Positions 1-8,829 are shown, numbered from the stretch's first letter. The stretch: DNA of 64,000 bases from Maricaulis sp. (GCA_002692855.1 NZMJ01000058.1:54805-118804); one strand, 5' to 3'. Made by a program: numbers and translations. The notes: generated by a model from the sequence alone, not told the origin.

Positions 1-19
1 GGCACAAGGCCGGGACAGA
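1..19. repeat. Right end of a dispersed intergenic repeat (copy 1, cut by window start)
   Basis: The first 19 bases are identical to the right end of the repeat at 22715-22794 and agree with the copy at 44796-44872 except near its last bases. They form the second half of the hairpin GTCCCGGC-acaag-GCCGGGAC. The rest of the copy lies outside the window. Confidence 0.6.
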
Positions 20-86
20 ACGAGTAAAGAGGATTGGAACCGCTTTCCCGCTTGCCGCGACCATCGCGCGCGCTAGGTTTCGCGCC

Positions 87-749
87 ATGATCATTGTTCA
101 CCATCTTGAGAATTCCCGTTCCCAGCGCGTCCTCTGGCTCCTGGAGGAGTACGGGCTCGACTACGAGATCCGGCCCTACAAGCGCGATCCGAAGACGATG
201 CTGGCGCCGCCCGAACTGCGCGCCGTGCACCCCTTGGGCAAATCGCCGGTGATCGAGGAGGACAGCATCAAGGTTGCCGAGACCGGCGCCGTGTTCGAAT
301 TCCTCGCCGAGCGGCACGACCAGGGCCGTCTCTCGCCGCCGAAGGGCACGCCTGAAGCGCGCGCCGTGACCTACTGGCTGCACTATGCCGAGGGGTCGGC
401 CATGCCGCCCTTGCTGATGAAGCTGGTGTTCTCGCGGCTGCCGGAGCGCGCCGGAGCGCTCGTTCGCCCGCTGGTGAAGGGTGTGTCGGACAAGGCGATG
501 ACCAGCTTCGTCGATCCGCGCCTGAAGGAGCATGTCGATTTCTGGGAAAGCGCGCTTGCTGATACGGGCTGGTTCGCGGGCGACGCCATCACGCTGGCTG
601 ACCTGATGATGAGCTTCCCGCTCGAAACGGCCAGTGCGCGCGCCGGCGCCGGGGAGTATCCCAATATCGCCGATTTCCTGAAACGCATTCACGCCCGCCC
701 CGCCTACCAGAGAGCGCTCGAACGCGGCGGACCCTACGCCTACGCCTGA
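87..749 (+). CDS. Glutathione S-transferase family protein
   Basis: A soluble 220-residue protein with the two-domain cytosolic GST layout. The N-terminal thioredoxin-like domain (about 1-78) has a Ser-rich start motif (NSRSQR, 9-14) where the activating residue usually lies, a KSPVI segment with the expected cis-proline (52-56) and an ETGA motif (65-68) that contacts the gamma-glutamyl part of glutathione. The C-terminal part is the all-helical substrate domain. The natural substrate cannot be told from sequence. The gene stands alone and converges on the M56 peptidase gene; a GC hairpin at 771-800 separates them. Confidence 0.9.
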   Translation: MIIVHHLENSRSQRVLWLLEEYGLDYEIRPYKRDPKTMLAPPELRAVHPLGKSPVIEEDSIKVAETGAVFEFLAERHDQGRLSPPKGTPEARAVTYWLHYAEGSAMPPLLMKLVFSRLPERAGALVRPLVKGVSDKAMTSFVDPRLKEHVDFWESALADTGWFAGDAITLADLMMSFPLETASARAGAGEYPNIADFLKRIHARPAYQRALERGGPYAYA

Positions 750-770
750 TCCGGGCAGCACACGTGGCAA

Positions 771-800
771 CGCCGGGCTTCAGCGTCCCGAAACCCGGCG
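771..800. terminator. Possible bidirectional terminator hairpin
   Basis: A perfect 7-base inverted repeat (CGCCGGG at 771-777, CCCGGCG at 794-800) lies between two convergent genes. There is no clear T-run, so intrinsic termination is only plausible. Confidence 0.4.
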
Positions 801-824
801 GCCCACCCGCGAAAAGGTGGTGTG

Positions 825-2381
825 CTAGGGACGGGCGCTGGGCTCGTGCACCGCTCCGCGGGATTCCAGGTAGGCAATCAGTTCGGCATTTCCGGACTCG
901 CGCGCGCCCCACAGGGGCGAACGGAATTCCGGTTCCCATTCAAGATTGGTCCACATGGCGAGGTTCACATCGGCCCCGTTCTCGACGAGATACCGGACCA
1001 GATCGACCTTGCCGTTGCGTGCCGCATTGATCAGCGGCGTCTCGTCGCCGGGCACATAGGCGTTCACGTCGGCGCCGGCCTCGACCAGCAGCCGGACCAT
1101 GTCGAATTTCTTGTGTGCCGCCGCCATGATCAGCGGATTGCCGTCGCCGGACACGCCGAGATCCACGTCCGCGCCGTGATTGATGAGGTAACGCGCCATC
1201 GTCATGTCGCCGGTGCGGGCGGCCTCGATCAGGGCCGTGCCGTCGCCCGGCTGGGCGTAATCAATCGGTGCGCCTTCCTCGATGAGCGCCTGGACTGCGG
1301 CAATGTCATGGTTCATCGCGGCGCTCACGAGCGCTTCGCCGAGCGCCGCCTCCAGCGACGAAAATTCGCTGTAGGACACGATGCGCACGGATTCGGTGCC
1401 GGACGCGAAACTGGCCTTGGGCGTCGCCCACGCAGCCACGCCCGCCCCGACAAGAAGCAGCACGGGTGCAGCCAGGCCGATCCGCCGCCGGCCTTTCGGC
1501 GGCGTCAGCAGGGCGTCGATGCGCCGCCGCAACTCGGACGGGTCATCCATCACCCCCACGGCCAGGGCAGGCAAACGCCCGGTCAGCCGGGCTTCGGCCT
1601 CGTCGGCCAGGGTGATCGCCAGCGCACGCGCGCTGCCGCTGCGGCGGACCGCTTCGGCGTCGCAGGCCATTTCCCGGTCGCGGTCGATCCGCGAACTGAT
1701 CCAGTGCAGGGCCGGATTCCACCAGAACACGGCCATCACGAGTTTCTGCACAAGGGCGATGGCCGGATCGAGACGCCGCACATGGGCGCATTCATGTTCC
1801 AGGATGGCCGCAAGCGCCGCATCGCTGCGCGAGGCGGTAAACCCGTCCGGCAGCAGGACGGCAGGACGCGCAATGCCGACCACCATCGGTCCGCCGACAT
1901 CCGGATGGGTGCGCACGTCTATGCCTGAAAACCGCGGTGCAATCGTCTCGGGCAGGGGCAGGGCGCGGGCCGCACTGCGCAGCCTTTCCGCAGCCACGGC
2001 CTGAAAGGCGGTGCGGATCAACAACAGCGCGGACAGGACCAGCATGACGACCAGTACGCCCTGACCTGCCATTCGTCCCCATTTCAAGGCGGGTTGAAGA
2101 AGGGGGGCGCCTGTGTCGATGAATTCGGCGTCATCGCCAGTATCGGGCACGACGTCGTCAAATGCGGCTGTGGGGCCGAACTCGCCTGCTAGGCTCGTAT
2201 CCGGCAGGAAGGTCGCGAGCGGAAGCAGCGCGGCAAGGGCAAAGGCCGCCAGTCCCAGCGCGAGGCGCATGCCGGGCTGCGAGCGCAGGGCTGCGTATCC
2301 CGCAGCCAGCACGAGTGCGATCAGGCCCGCTTGCCAGAGGTGATGAAGCACGAGGGGAAACATGTCGGCCAGCAGGGTCAT
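825..2381 (-). CDS. BlaR1-type M56 membrane metallopeptidase fused to ankyrin repeats
   Basis: A 518-residue protein. The N-terminal half is a BlaR1/MecR1-like M56 peptidase: membrane helices around 10-60 and 105-125, a cytoplasmic zinc motif HECAH (196-200) and the downstream WWNP and DREMACDAEA blocks typical of the family. After another membrane helix (about 303-320), the exported C-terminal part is not a penicillin-binding domain but a run of about five ankyrin repeats (350-510; ALIEAARTGD and PLINAARNGK type units). In the BlaR1 family the peptidase is activated by the outer sensor and inactivates the partner BlaI repressor. The start overlaps the stop of the BlaI-like gene by four bases, so the two are translationally coupled. 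The ligand is unknown. Confidence 0.85.
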   Translation of the reverse strand: MTLLADMFPLVLHHLWQAGLIALVLAAGYAALRSQPGMRLALGLAAFALAALLPLATFLPDTSLAGEFGPTAAFDDVVPDTGDDAEFIDTGAPLLQPALKWGRMAGQGVLVVMLVLSALLLIRTAFQAVAAERLRSAARALPLPETIAPRFSGIDVRTHPDVGGPMVVGIARPAVLLPDGFTASRSDAALAAILEHECAHVRRLDPAIALVQKLVMAVFWWNPALHWISSRIDRDREMACDAEAVRRSGSARALAITLADEAEARLTGRLPALAVGVMDDPSELRRRIDALLTPPKGRRRIGLAAPVLLLVGAGVAAWATPKASFASGTESVRIVSYSEFSSLEAALGEALVSAAMNHDIAAVQALIEEGAPIDYAQPGDGTALIEAARTGDMTMARYLINHGADVDLGVSGDGNPLIMAAAHKKFDMVRLLVEAGADVNAYVPGDETPLINAARNGKVDLVRYLVENGADVNLAMWTNLEWEPEFRSPLWGARESGNAELIAYLESRGAVHEPSARP

Positions 2382-2770
2382 TTCGGCTCCTCACCGTCGG
2401 CGTCTTCAATGCGTTGGCGGATGGCGGCCAGCTCGTCGATGCTGAGATCGGTGTCCTTCATCAGGTGCTGGGCCAGGGCTTCGGGCGAGCCTTCGAAGAA
2501 CTGTCCAAGAAGCTGTTTCAATGCCTGGCTGCGCGCCTCGCTGCGCGAGACGAGCGGACGGTAGATGAAGGCGCGCCCTTCCTGGCGGGGGATGACATAT
2601 CCCTTCTCCGTCAGGATGCGCAGCTGGGTCAGAACCGTCGTATAGGCAGCGCCGTGGCTGTCCTTGAGCGCCTCGGTCACCTCGCGGACGCTGGCTTCGC
2701 CCTTCTCCCACAGCACGCGCATGATGCGCTGCTCGGCTTCCATCAGGATTTTCGATTTCTGGCGGGCCAT
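2378..2770 (-). CDS. BlaI/MecI/CopY-family transcriptional repressor
   Basis: A 130-residue winged-helix protein of the penicillinase-repressor family (usual length 120-130). The wHTH spans about 10-80 (AEQRIMRVLW then TTVLTQLRILTEKGYV) and a C-terminal dimerisation helix follows, which is the region cut by partner M56 peptidases. It is first in a two-gene operon with the M56-ankyrin gene and overlaps it by ATGA. By family analogy it represses its own operon. A candidate operator lies about 55 bases upstream. The regulon is unknown and need not involve beta-lactams, because the sensor lacks a penicillin-binding domain. Confidence 0.9.
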   Translation of the reverse strand: MARQKSKILMEAEQRIMRVLWEKGEASVREVTEALKDSHGAAYTTVLTQLRILTEKGYVIPRQEGRAFIYRPLVSRSEARSQALKQLLGQFFEGSPEALAQHLMKDTDLSIDELAAIRQRIEDADGEEPK

Positions 2771-2824
2771 TCCGGCGCTCCCCGATCTGCGAGCAAAAGG
2801 TGACGGGGAGGGGTTTCGGAGTCA

Positions 2825-2838
2825 ACTAATCAAATAGT
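2825..2838 (-). promoter_or_regulatory. Candidate BlaI-type operator upstream of the repressor
   Basis: The palindrome ACTA-N6-TAGT sits in an AT-rich patch (about 2825-2843) just upstream of the repressor gene. BlaI/MecI operators are built from TACTA/TAGTA-type half sites, which this resembles. The spacing differs from the classic operator, so this is a candidate only. Confidence 0.4.
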
Positions 2839-2890
2839 AATAAAGCGGGCGCCGAGCAGAGAGACAGGAAATCCAATCGAAACTGGCGGG

Positions 2891-3631
2891 TCAGTGGTGG
2901 TTGTCTGCCGCTGCGGCGTGCGGGTCCGGCGTGTCATGACCGGAATCCGCGACCTGCGTGCGCGGCTCCGTGGCTTCGCCCCGGTCGGCAAGGGTCACTT
3001 CAGCCTCGACCGCCGAAAGGGGGGCATCGGACACCAGCGTGCGGAAACTGCGGCGCTCGCCCGGTGACATGGCGCCGCCTTCGACCAGCACCGTCCATTC
3101 CAGGATCGGGCGGGCCTCGTCGTTCAGCAAGGCGGCCCGCAGCGGCGGCGCCGCGCGTTCGCGGCGATCAACATTGCGGACCTCGCCTTCGATCACGATC
3201 ACCGGAAGACCGTCCTCTACGGTGCGGCTGATCGCCAGGTCGCCGATGGCAACGCCATAAGGGTTGGCTTCGATCCCGACCGAAGCATAGGCGCTGGAGG
3301 CCTGAGGCCACACGCTGACAATGTCGGCCCGGAACAGGAAGGCGCAGACGAGCGCGCCGGCGACGGCGGTCGCCAATCCGCCCCAGGCGCCCCCGGCGGC
3401 CGTGCGAATGGCCATCTTGCGCTTTTGCTCGACCTTTTCGCGATAGGCTCGGTGAGGCAGTTTGGGTTCGGATTCCGGGGCAGGCGTGATCTCGGGCAGG
3501 GCCGCGTCGGTCTCCTGGCTTGCCGTCCACACGTGACTGCACGACGCACAGCGAACCTTGCGACCTTGTGCACCAAAGGCGGTAGCGTCAGCGCGGTAGC
3601 GCGTGGCACAACTGGGGCAGCTCAGTATCAT
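2891..3631 (-). CDS. Zinc-ribbon (MJ0042-type) membrane protein with DUF3426-like C-terminus
   Basis: A 246-residue protein from the ATG at 3631. It opens directly with the MJ0042/zinc-ribbon_5 signature (MILSCPSC, then CASCSHVW), two CxxC knuckles in the first 40 residues. A Pro/Glu/Lys-rich linker follows, then one membrane helix (roughly 83-105) and an exported beta-rich domain resembling DUF3426. A longer frame extends upstream to 3712 but would run through the divergent ftsE Shine-Dalgarno, so the ATG before the zinc ribbon is preferred. It is divergent from ftsEX, an arrangement common in alphaproteobacteria. Function is unknown. Confidence 0.8.
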   Translation of the reverse strand: MILSCPSCATRYRADATAFGAQGRKVRCASCSHVWTASQETDAALPEITPAPESEPKLPHRAYREKVEQKRKMAIRTAAGGAWGGLATAVAGALVCAFLFRADIVSVWPQASSAYASVGIEANPYGVAIGDLAISRTVEDGLPVIVIEGEVRNVDRRERAAPPLRAALLNDEARPILEWTVLVEGGAMSPGERRSFRTLVSDAPLSAVEAEVTLADRGEATEPRTQVADSGHDTPDPHAAAADNHH

Positions 3632-3684
3632 GTCGGTTCGACTCACGTTCCGATCCCGTCTCTTCCGCAGGAGGTGTTCCCCCC

Positions 3685-4407
3685 GTGCCGTCCGCTTCGC
3701 CCGAACCTGCATCCGACGACGTTCCGGAAAGCGTCATCCGGTTCGAATCGGTTGGCATGCGCTATGGGCGCGGTCCGGAAGTCCTGCAGGACATCAGCTT
3801 TGATTTACCGCGAGGGAGTTTCCAATTCCTCACCGGACCGTCGGGCGCGGGAAAAACCTCCCTCCTGAAGCTGATTTACCTCGCCCAGCGGCCGTCGCGC
3901 GGGTTGATCTGGCATTTTGAACGCGACTCGTCGCGGCTTCAGCGGCGTGAATTGCCCGACATACGGCGGCGAATCGGCATGGTGTTTCAGGATTTCCGCA
4001 CCCTCGACCACCTGTCCGTCTTCGAAAACGTGGCCCTGCCGCTTCGGGTCGCCGGCCGCAAGCGCAAGGAATACGCCGATGACGTTGCCGAACTGATCCA
4101 CTGGGTCGGGCTCGGCGACAAGATGGACGCCCATCCGCAAACCCTGTCGGGCGGCGAGCAGCAGCGTGTCGCCATCGCGCGGGCAGTGGTCGGTCAGCCC
4201 GAACTGCTCGTCGCGGACGAACCCACGGGAAATGTCGATCCGGCCATGGGGCGGCGGCTGCTGCGGCTGTTCACCGAACTCAACCGCCTCGGCACGACGG
4301 TCCTGATCGCGACACACGACATCACCCTGGTGCGTGCGCTCGATGTCCCCGTCATGTCGCTTGCCGATGGCCGCCTGAACATTTCCCGGCGGCGGGTCGC
4401 GGTATGA
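3685..4407 (+). CDS. ftsE: Cell-division ABC transporter ATPase FtsE
   Basis: A 240-residue ABC ATPase with Walker A GPSGAGKT (51-58), Q-loop (FQDF, 101-104), signature LSGGEQQR (154-161) and Walker B LLVADEP (174-180). The GxxFxFLTGPSGAGK context is typical of FtsE. With FtsX it forms the FtsEX complex, which uses ATP to control periplasmic cell-wall hydrolases at the division septum. Translation starts at a GTG at 3685 behind a very strong Shine-Dalgarno (AGGAGGTG, 3668-3675). The stop overlaps the ftsX start (ATGA), as expected for subunits made in fixed ratio. Confidence 0.95.
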   Translation: MPSASPEPASDDVPESVIRFESVGMRYGRGPEVLQDISFDLPRGSFQFLTGPSGAGKTSLLKLIYLAQRPSRGLIWHFERDSSRLQRRELPDIRRRIGMVFQDFRTLDHLSVFENVALPLRVAGRKRKEYADDVAELIHWVGLGDKMDAHPQTLSGGEQQRVAIARAVVGQPELLVADEPTGNVDPAMGRRLLRLFTELNRLGTTVLIATHDITLVRALDVPVMSLADGRLNISRRRVAV

Positions 4408-5312
4408 CGCAAACCCCGCCTCCCGCCACGTCTGCGCCGGTCAGGCCAGCCCCGCTCCTGCCGGCGGATTCCAGCCGGGATCGACCGCTCTTCGTGGTGG
4501 CCGCCATCCTGGTCTTTCTTGCCTGCCTGGCAGCGCTGGGCGCGCGCGGCGCATGGACCGTGGCGGATGGCTGGGTCGCGGACCTGTCGGGTCACATGAC
4601 CATCCAGATCCTGCCGCTTGAAGGCCGTGATGCTGAGGCGGATGCCGCGCGTGCCGCTGAAATCGCTGCTGCCTTGCCCGGCGTACGCGGCGCGACGGCA
4701 GGCTCGCGCGCCGAGGCGGACGCCTTGCTGGAACCCTGGCTGGGCAGCGAAGGTCTGCCCGACGACCTGCCCGTGCCCTTGCTCGTGGATGTGGAACTCA
4801 CGCAGACCTCTCCCGCCGAGGCGCAGGCAATTGCGGCGGCACTGGACGCCGAGGGCCTGCCTGCCCGAATCGACGACCATTCGCGCTGGAGCGAGGCCGT
4901 GGTGCGTACGGCGCGGCTGGCGCGATTGATGGCGCTGGGTCTGCTCACGCTGATTGCCGGGGCGGCGGCAGGCGTCATTGCCTTTGCTGCGCGCGCCTCG
5001 CTTGCGGCCCGCCAGGATGTGGTGGATGCGCTGCACCTTGTCGGTGCGCAGGATGGCTATATTGCTCGCCTGTTCGAGCTCAGATTTTTCATCCTGGGGA
5101 TCAAGGCGGGCATCGCCGGGGCATTCATCGCGCTCGCGATTGTCATATTGGTGATCTATGGCGGGGGAAGCCGCAATGCGGGCTTTCTTCCGGTATGGAC
5201 CGTGACCTGGTGGGATGGGGCCGTGCTGCTACTGGCCCCTGTGCTCGCGGGACTGATCGCGGCATTGTCTGCACGCCTTGCAGTGTCGAATGACCTGAAG
5301 GCACGATGGTGA
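4404..5312 (+). CDS. ftsX: Cell-division permease-like protein FtsX
   Basis: A 302-residue FtsX-family protein. It has a proline-rich cytoplasmic start, a first membrane helix (about 30-50), a large periplasmic loop (about 55-170) that contacts cell-wall hydrolases or their activators, then three more helices (about 172-195, 225-250, 272-295), the usual four-helix FtsX topology. It is coupled to ftsE by a four-base overlap and followed closely by a DUF218 protein and plsC. The identity rests mainly on topology and pairing with ftsE, since FtsX sequences vary greatly. Confidence 0.92.
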   Translation: MTQTPPPATSAPVRPAPLLPADSSRDRPLFVVAAILVFLACLAALGARGAWTVADGWVADLSGHMTIQILPLEGRDAEADAARAAEIAAALPGVRGATAGSRAEADALLEPWLGSEGLPDDLPVPLLVDVELTQTSPAEAQAIAAALDAEGLPARIDDHSRWSEAVVRTARLARLMALGLLTLIAGAAAGVIAFAARASLAARQDVVDALHLVGAQDGYIARLFELRFFILGIKAGIAGAFIALAIVILVIYGGGSRNAGFLPVWTVTWWDGAVLLLAPVLAGLIAALSARLAVSNDLKARW

Positions 5313-5381
5313 ACGGCCCGCATCTTGCCACGATCGCGGGGACAATCGGACGAATGGCGCAGGACAGGCCGGATCACACGC

Positions 5382-5993
5382 ATGCCCAGACGGCGTAATC
5401 CATCTTCCCCGGCAGTGACTCCCGGCGCGCTTCTGCGCCTGGCATCTTTTGTCGTGCTGGCTCTGCTGGTGGCCGGATTTGTGGCCTTCAGCGCTCATGT
5501 CGCCAGCCTTCGCCCGGAACAGGCGGCGCGCGGTGACGCCATCATTGTCCTGACCGGCGGCGAAGGCCGTCTGACTGCCGCCTCCGAATTGCTGGAAAGA
5601 CGCGCCGGGTCCCGCATGCTGATTTCAGGCGTCCATCCCGACGTCACCCCTGACGAATTGCGCGCCGCCATGGGCGCCAGCGCCCCCTTGTTCGATTGCT
5701 GTGTCGATCTCGGGCGCGAAGCCGCGGACACGGTCGGGAATGCCCGCGAGACTGCGGCGTGGGTTGCCGAGCACGGCTTCGACCGCGTGTTGATCGTCAC
5801 CAATGACTATCATCTGCCGCGCAGCCTGCTGGAAATGCGGGCGCAGATGCCGGACGTGGAATTGATTGCCTATCCGGTCGTGTCGCCGCGACCGTGGACG
5901 AACGCCCAGTCGACCCGTCGCTGGGTCCTTGAATACCTTAAATTCACCGCCGTCTGGACGCGCCACCGTTTCGACGAACCGGAACATATCTGA
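5382..5993 (+). CDS. YdcF/ElyC-like DUF218 membrane protein
   Basis: A 203-residue protein with an N-terminal anchor (about 15-35) and a DUF218 domain. The marks of the family are GDAIIVLTGGEGRL near the start of the domain, SGVHPDV in the middle and VLIVTNDYHLPRS toward the end. Family members such as ElyC and SanA act in the envelope and are linked to peptidoglycan or lipid-carrier metabolism, but the reaction is not settled. The ATG at 5382 places the helix close to the N-terminus; an in-frame TTG at 5325 is a weaker option. The position between ftsEX and plsC supports an envelope role. Confidence 0.82.
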   Translation: MPRRRNPSSPAVTPGALLRLASFVVLALLVAGFVAFSAHVASLRPEQAARGDAIIVLTGGEGRLTAASELLERRAGSRMLISGVHPDVTPDELRAAMGASAPLFDCCVDLGREAADTVGNARETAAWVAEHGFDRVLIVTNDYHLPRSLLEMRAQMPDVELIAYPVVSPRPWTNAQSTRRWVLEYLKFTAVWTRHRFDEPEHI

Positions 5994-5995
5994 CC

Positions 5996-6718
5996 ATGAC
6001 CGTGATCCGCTCTGCCCTGTTCGTGCTCTGGATGTATGGCCTCATTGTCGTGTTGGGGACTTTGGGGCTCTGGCTGCTCTTGTGTCCGCGCACCTGGGTG
6101 CGCGCCTATTACCGGTTCTGGCTGGCGCTCGTTTTCGGGGGCCTGCGGGTCATCTGCGGCCTTCGCTATGTCGTGGAGGGAACCGAAAACCTCCCCGAAG
6201 GCGGGGCGCTGATCGCGTCCAAACACCAGTCAATGATGGAGACGCAGGCCTTCTGGCAGATCCTGCCCGACCCTGCGATCATCCTGAAGAAGGAGCTGAC
6301 CTATCTGCCCTTCTTCGGCTGGTTCGCGGTCAAGCTTGGCAACATCGTGGTCGATCGCGGTGCGGCAGCGAAGGCGCTGCGCAAGATGCTCGGTGATGCC
6401 CGCCGCTGGGCGGCGGATGGGCGCCAGATCCTGATCTTCCCCGAGGGCACGCGCATGGCGCCGGGCGAAACGACCGAGTTCAAGCCCGGAGTCGCCGGGC
6501 TCTATTCCGTGATGAAGGTGCCCTGCGTGCCCGTGGCGCTGAACACCGGCCATTTCTGGCGCGCGCATGGCATCTTGCGCAAGCCGGGCGTGGCCACGAT
6601 CCGCTTTCTTGAACCCATTGCGCCCGGCTTGCCGAGAGACGAATTCATGACCTTGCTGAAACAGCGTATCGACACCGCCACGGCCGAACTGGATGCCGCC
6701 GCCGAGGCGCAGTCATGA
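5996..6718 (+). CDS. plsC: 1-acyl-sn-glycerol-3-phosphate acyltransferase (PlsC family)
   Basis: A 240-residue LPLAT-fold membrane acyltransferase. PlsC-type enzymes acylate lysophosphatidic acid to phosphatidic acid, the precursor of membrane phospholipids. The catalytic block is KHQSMMET (H77 with E82), an HX4E form of the usual HX4D box that I associate with the alphaproteobacterial branch. The FPEGTR block (148-153) binds the glycerol phosphate. A hydrophobic anchor covers about 5-30. It starts two bases after the preceding gene and overlaps the next one by ATGA, so it sits inside one operon with ftsEX. Confidence 0.9.
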   Translation: MTVIRSALFVLWMYGLIVVLGTLGLWLLLCPRTWVRAYYRFWLALVFGGLRVICGLRYVVEGTENLPEGGALIASKHQSMMETQAFWQILPDPAIILKKELTYLPFFGWFAVKLGNIVVDRGAAAKALRKMLGDARRWAADGRQILIFPEGTRMAPGETTEFKPGVAGLYSVMKVPCVPVALNTGHFWRAHGILRKPGVATIRFLEPIAPGLPRDEFMTLLKQRIDTATAELDAAAEAQS

Positions 6719-7740
6719 ACGCGCGCCGCATCGGTATTCCCGCGCGCTTCCTGATGCCCTTCGTCGGCGTGCTGGTCGTGCTCGTCGCCTACACGGTGTA
6801 CTGGATCTACGCTCAGGGACAGATCCGCCAGTCGACCCTGAACTGGATCGACCAGCAACGCGCGTCTGGATACGAGATCACCCACGAACCGGTCCGCATC
6901 GGCGGCTACCCGTTCCGTTTCGAGGTGCGCCTGTCCGGGATTTCCGCGTCGACGCCGGGGAATGACGCTGGCTGGTCCTTGCAGGATGGCTCGGTGGTCG
7001 CCGTGGCCATGCCCTACGACTTCGCCCACTGGATTGCCGAGATACGCGACCCCGTGACCCTCGATCTGCGCGGCGAGGGACAATATGTCCTGTCGGCCGC
7101 CAGCGCACGGATGAGCATTCGTGCGGGCAGCGCCAGCACCCAGCGCATTGCCATCGAGATTGATGATCTGGACGTCGAAACCCGTTCGGGCAACGCGGCC
7201 AGCATCCGCTCGATGGAGCATTTCCGCCTCATCAGCGAGCTAACGGAGGACAACACGCTCCAGACGCGGCTCGCGGCGGGCGGCCTGACGATCGGTGATG
7301 TCGTGTTCGACGACGACCTGCTCGACGAACTCGGTCACGACATCGCGGCGCTGCGTCTCGACCTGACGGTCACGCAGTGGTCGGAACTGGCGCGCGATGC
7401 CCGCGCCGATCTCTGGCGCGAAGCCGGCGGCGTGGTGGAAGTCGGCGAGTCCGGCATCGACTGGGGTTCGGTCACGATGCAGGCTGAAGGCCGCGTCGGG
7501 CTCGACGCCGGCGACTATCCCGAAGGACGCGTCAGCCTGTTCATTCTCGATCCCGAAGCCCTGGCCGATGTGCTGGTGACCAGCGGCATCGTCTCGGGCG
7601 ACAACGAGAATGCGCTGCGCCTCCTGGCCCAGTCCGCTCCCCGCGGCGAGCGGGGCACGGCTGTGCCGCTGACCCTGCGTCGCGGCGGCGTCTATCTGGG
7701 ACCGGTGCGCATCGGCAATCTGGAACGGATCGGCGGCTGA
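6715..7740 (+). CDS. DUF2125 family envelope protein
   Basis: A 341-residue protein of the DUF2125 family, which is largely alphaproteobacterial and uncharacterised. It has one N-terminal membrane helix (about 12-31) followed by a long beta-rich exported domain. The segment just after the helix (QSTLNWIDQQRASGYEI, then GGYPFRFEVRL) is the family hallmark. The start overlaps the plsC stop by four bases. It is the last gene of the plus-strand run that begins with ftsE, and its stop codon abuts that of the convergent hisC gene. Confidence 0.8.
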   Translation: MNARRIGIPARFLMPFVGVLVVLVAYTVYWIYAQGQIRQSTLNWIDQQRASGYEITHEPVRIGGYPFRFEVRLSGISASTPGNDAGWSLQDGSVVAVAMPYDFAHWIAEIRDPVTLDLRGEGQYVLSAASARMSIRAGSASTQRIAIEIDDLDVETRSGNAASIRSMEHFRLISELTEDNTLQTRLAAGGLTIGDVVFDDDLLDELGHDIAALRLDLTVTQWSELARDARADLWREAGGVVEVGESGIDWGSVTMQAEGRVGLDAGDYPEGRVSLFILDPEALADVLVTSGIVSGDNENALRLLAQSAPRGERGTAVPLTLRRGGVYLGPVRIGNLERIGG

Positions 7741-8829
7741 TCAGCCGGCCATGAAGTCGGTCAGCGCGGCGACGATCTTGCGGTTGTCGTCGGCCAGACC
7801 GGCGGTCACGCGCAGCGCATTCGGTAGGTTGTAAGGCACCAGGGGGCGCACGATCAGGCCGCGCTCGGTCAGGAACCGGTCTGCATCGGCCGCCGTCTTC
7901 CCGGCCGTTTCCTGAAAGTGGACGAGCACGAAATTGCCGGCGCTCGGCGTGACGTCCAGTCCGATGCCGCGCAATTGCTGCGTCAGCAGCGCAACCTGTT
8001 CGCGGTTGTGCTGTGCCGAGCGGTCACGAAACTCCGTGTCGCGGATGGCCGCCACGCCCGCCTCGATGGCCGGCAGGTTGACGTTGAACGGTCCGCGGAC
8101 ACGGTTCAGCACGTCGATGATCGACCGGTCGGCATAGGCCCACCCCAGGCGCAGCGCCGCCATGCCGTGAATCTTGGAAAAAGTCCGCGTGACGATGGTG
8201 TCATCGCGGTCGCGCGCCATCGGCAGCGCGGTCTCGTAGTCGGGCAGGTCGACATATTCGGCATAGGCTTCATCGACCACCAGCAGGCAGTCTTTCGGCA
8301 GGCCGTCGCGCAGGCGGCGGATCTCGTCGCCGGTCAGATAGGTGCCCGTGGGATTGTTCGGATTGGCCACGAAAACGATCCGCGCATCCTCACCGGCAGC
8401 CTCCAGCAAGGCATCGACATCGGCGCGGTAATCAGTTTCCGGCGCGCTGATCAGCTGGGCACCGGAGGTCATGGCCACGAGGCGGTAGACGAGGAATCCG
8501 TATTCGGACTGCACCACCTTGTCACCGGGTTCCAGATAGGCCCGGCCCAGCAGTTGAAGAAGCTCGTCCGAGCCGCACCCGCACACGATCCGGTCCGCTT
8601 CGAGCCCCTCGACTTCGGCGATCGCTTCGCGCAACCGGCGCGCGCTGCCGTCGGGATAGAGGTTCAGCTTTTCCGACGCGCGCTCGAACGCCGCCTTCGC
8701 ATCGGGAGAACAGCCCATCGGGTTCTCGTTCGACGACAGCTTGACGGGATTGGTAATGCCGGGAGCATCCGCCGCGCCGGGCTTGTAGGGGCGAATGTCG
8801 AGAATGCCGGGGCGGGGCGTCACGGGCAT
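7741..8829 (-). CDS. hisC: Histidinol-phosphate aminotransferase
   Basis: A 362-residue fold-type I PLP aminotransferase of the HisC subfamily. Visible marks are SSNENPMG (32-39), the phosphate-binding GCGSDELL (84-91), ANPNNPTGT (155-163), VVDEAYAEY (184-192) and the PLP lysine in RTFSKIHGMAALRLG (K219). It converts imidazole-acetol phosphate to histidinol phosphate in histidine synthesis. Related enzymes also transaminate aromatic amino-acid precursors. In many alphaproteobacteria the same locus carries a cyclohexadienyl/arogenate dehydrogenase beside hisC; here DUF2125 follows directly. Confidence 0.92.
   Translation of the reverse strand: MPVTPRPGILDIRPYKPGAADAPGITNPVKLSSNENPMGCSPDAKAAFERASEKLNLYPDGSARRLREAIAEVEGLEADRIVCGCGSDELLQLLGRAYLEPGDKVVQSEYGFLVYRLVAMTSGAQLISAPETDYRADVDALLEAAGEDARIVFVANPNNPTGTYLTGDEIRRLRDGLPKDCLLVVDEAYAEYVDLPDYETALPMARDRDDTIVTRTFSKIHGMAALRLGWAYADRSIIDVLNRVRGPFNVNLPAIEAGVAAIRDTEFRDRSAQHNREQVALLTQQLRGIGLDVTPSAGNFVLVHFQETAGKTAADADRFLTERGLIVRPLVPYNLPNALRVTAGLADDNRKIVAALTDFMAG

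Noticed and set aside
822..1928. 368-codon plus-strand open frame
   Set aside because: It is antisense to the M56 peptidase gene, has Arg/His/Gln-rich composition and no domain. It is a by-product of high GC content.
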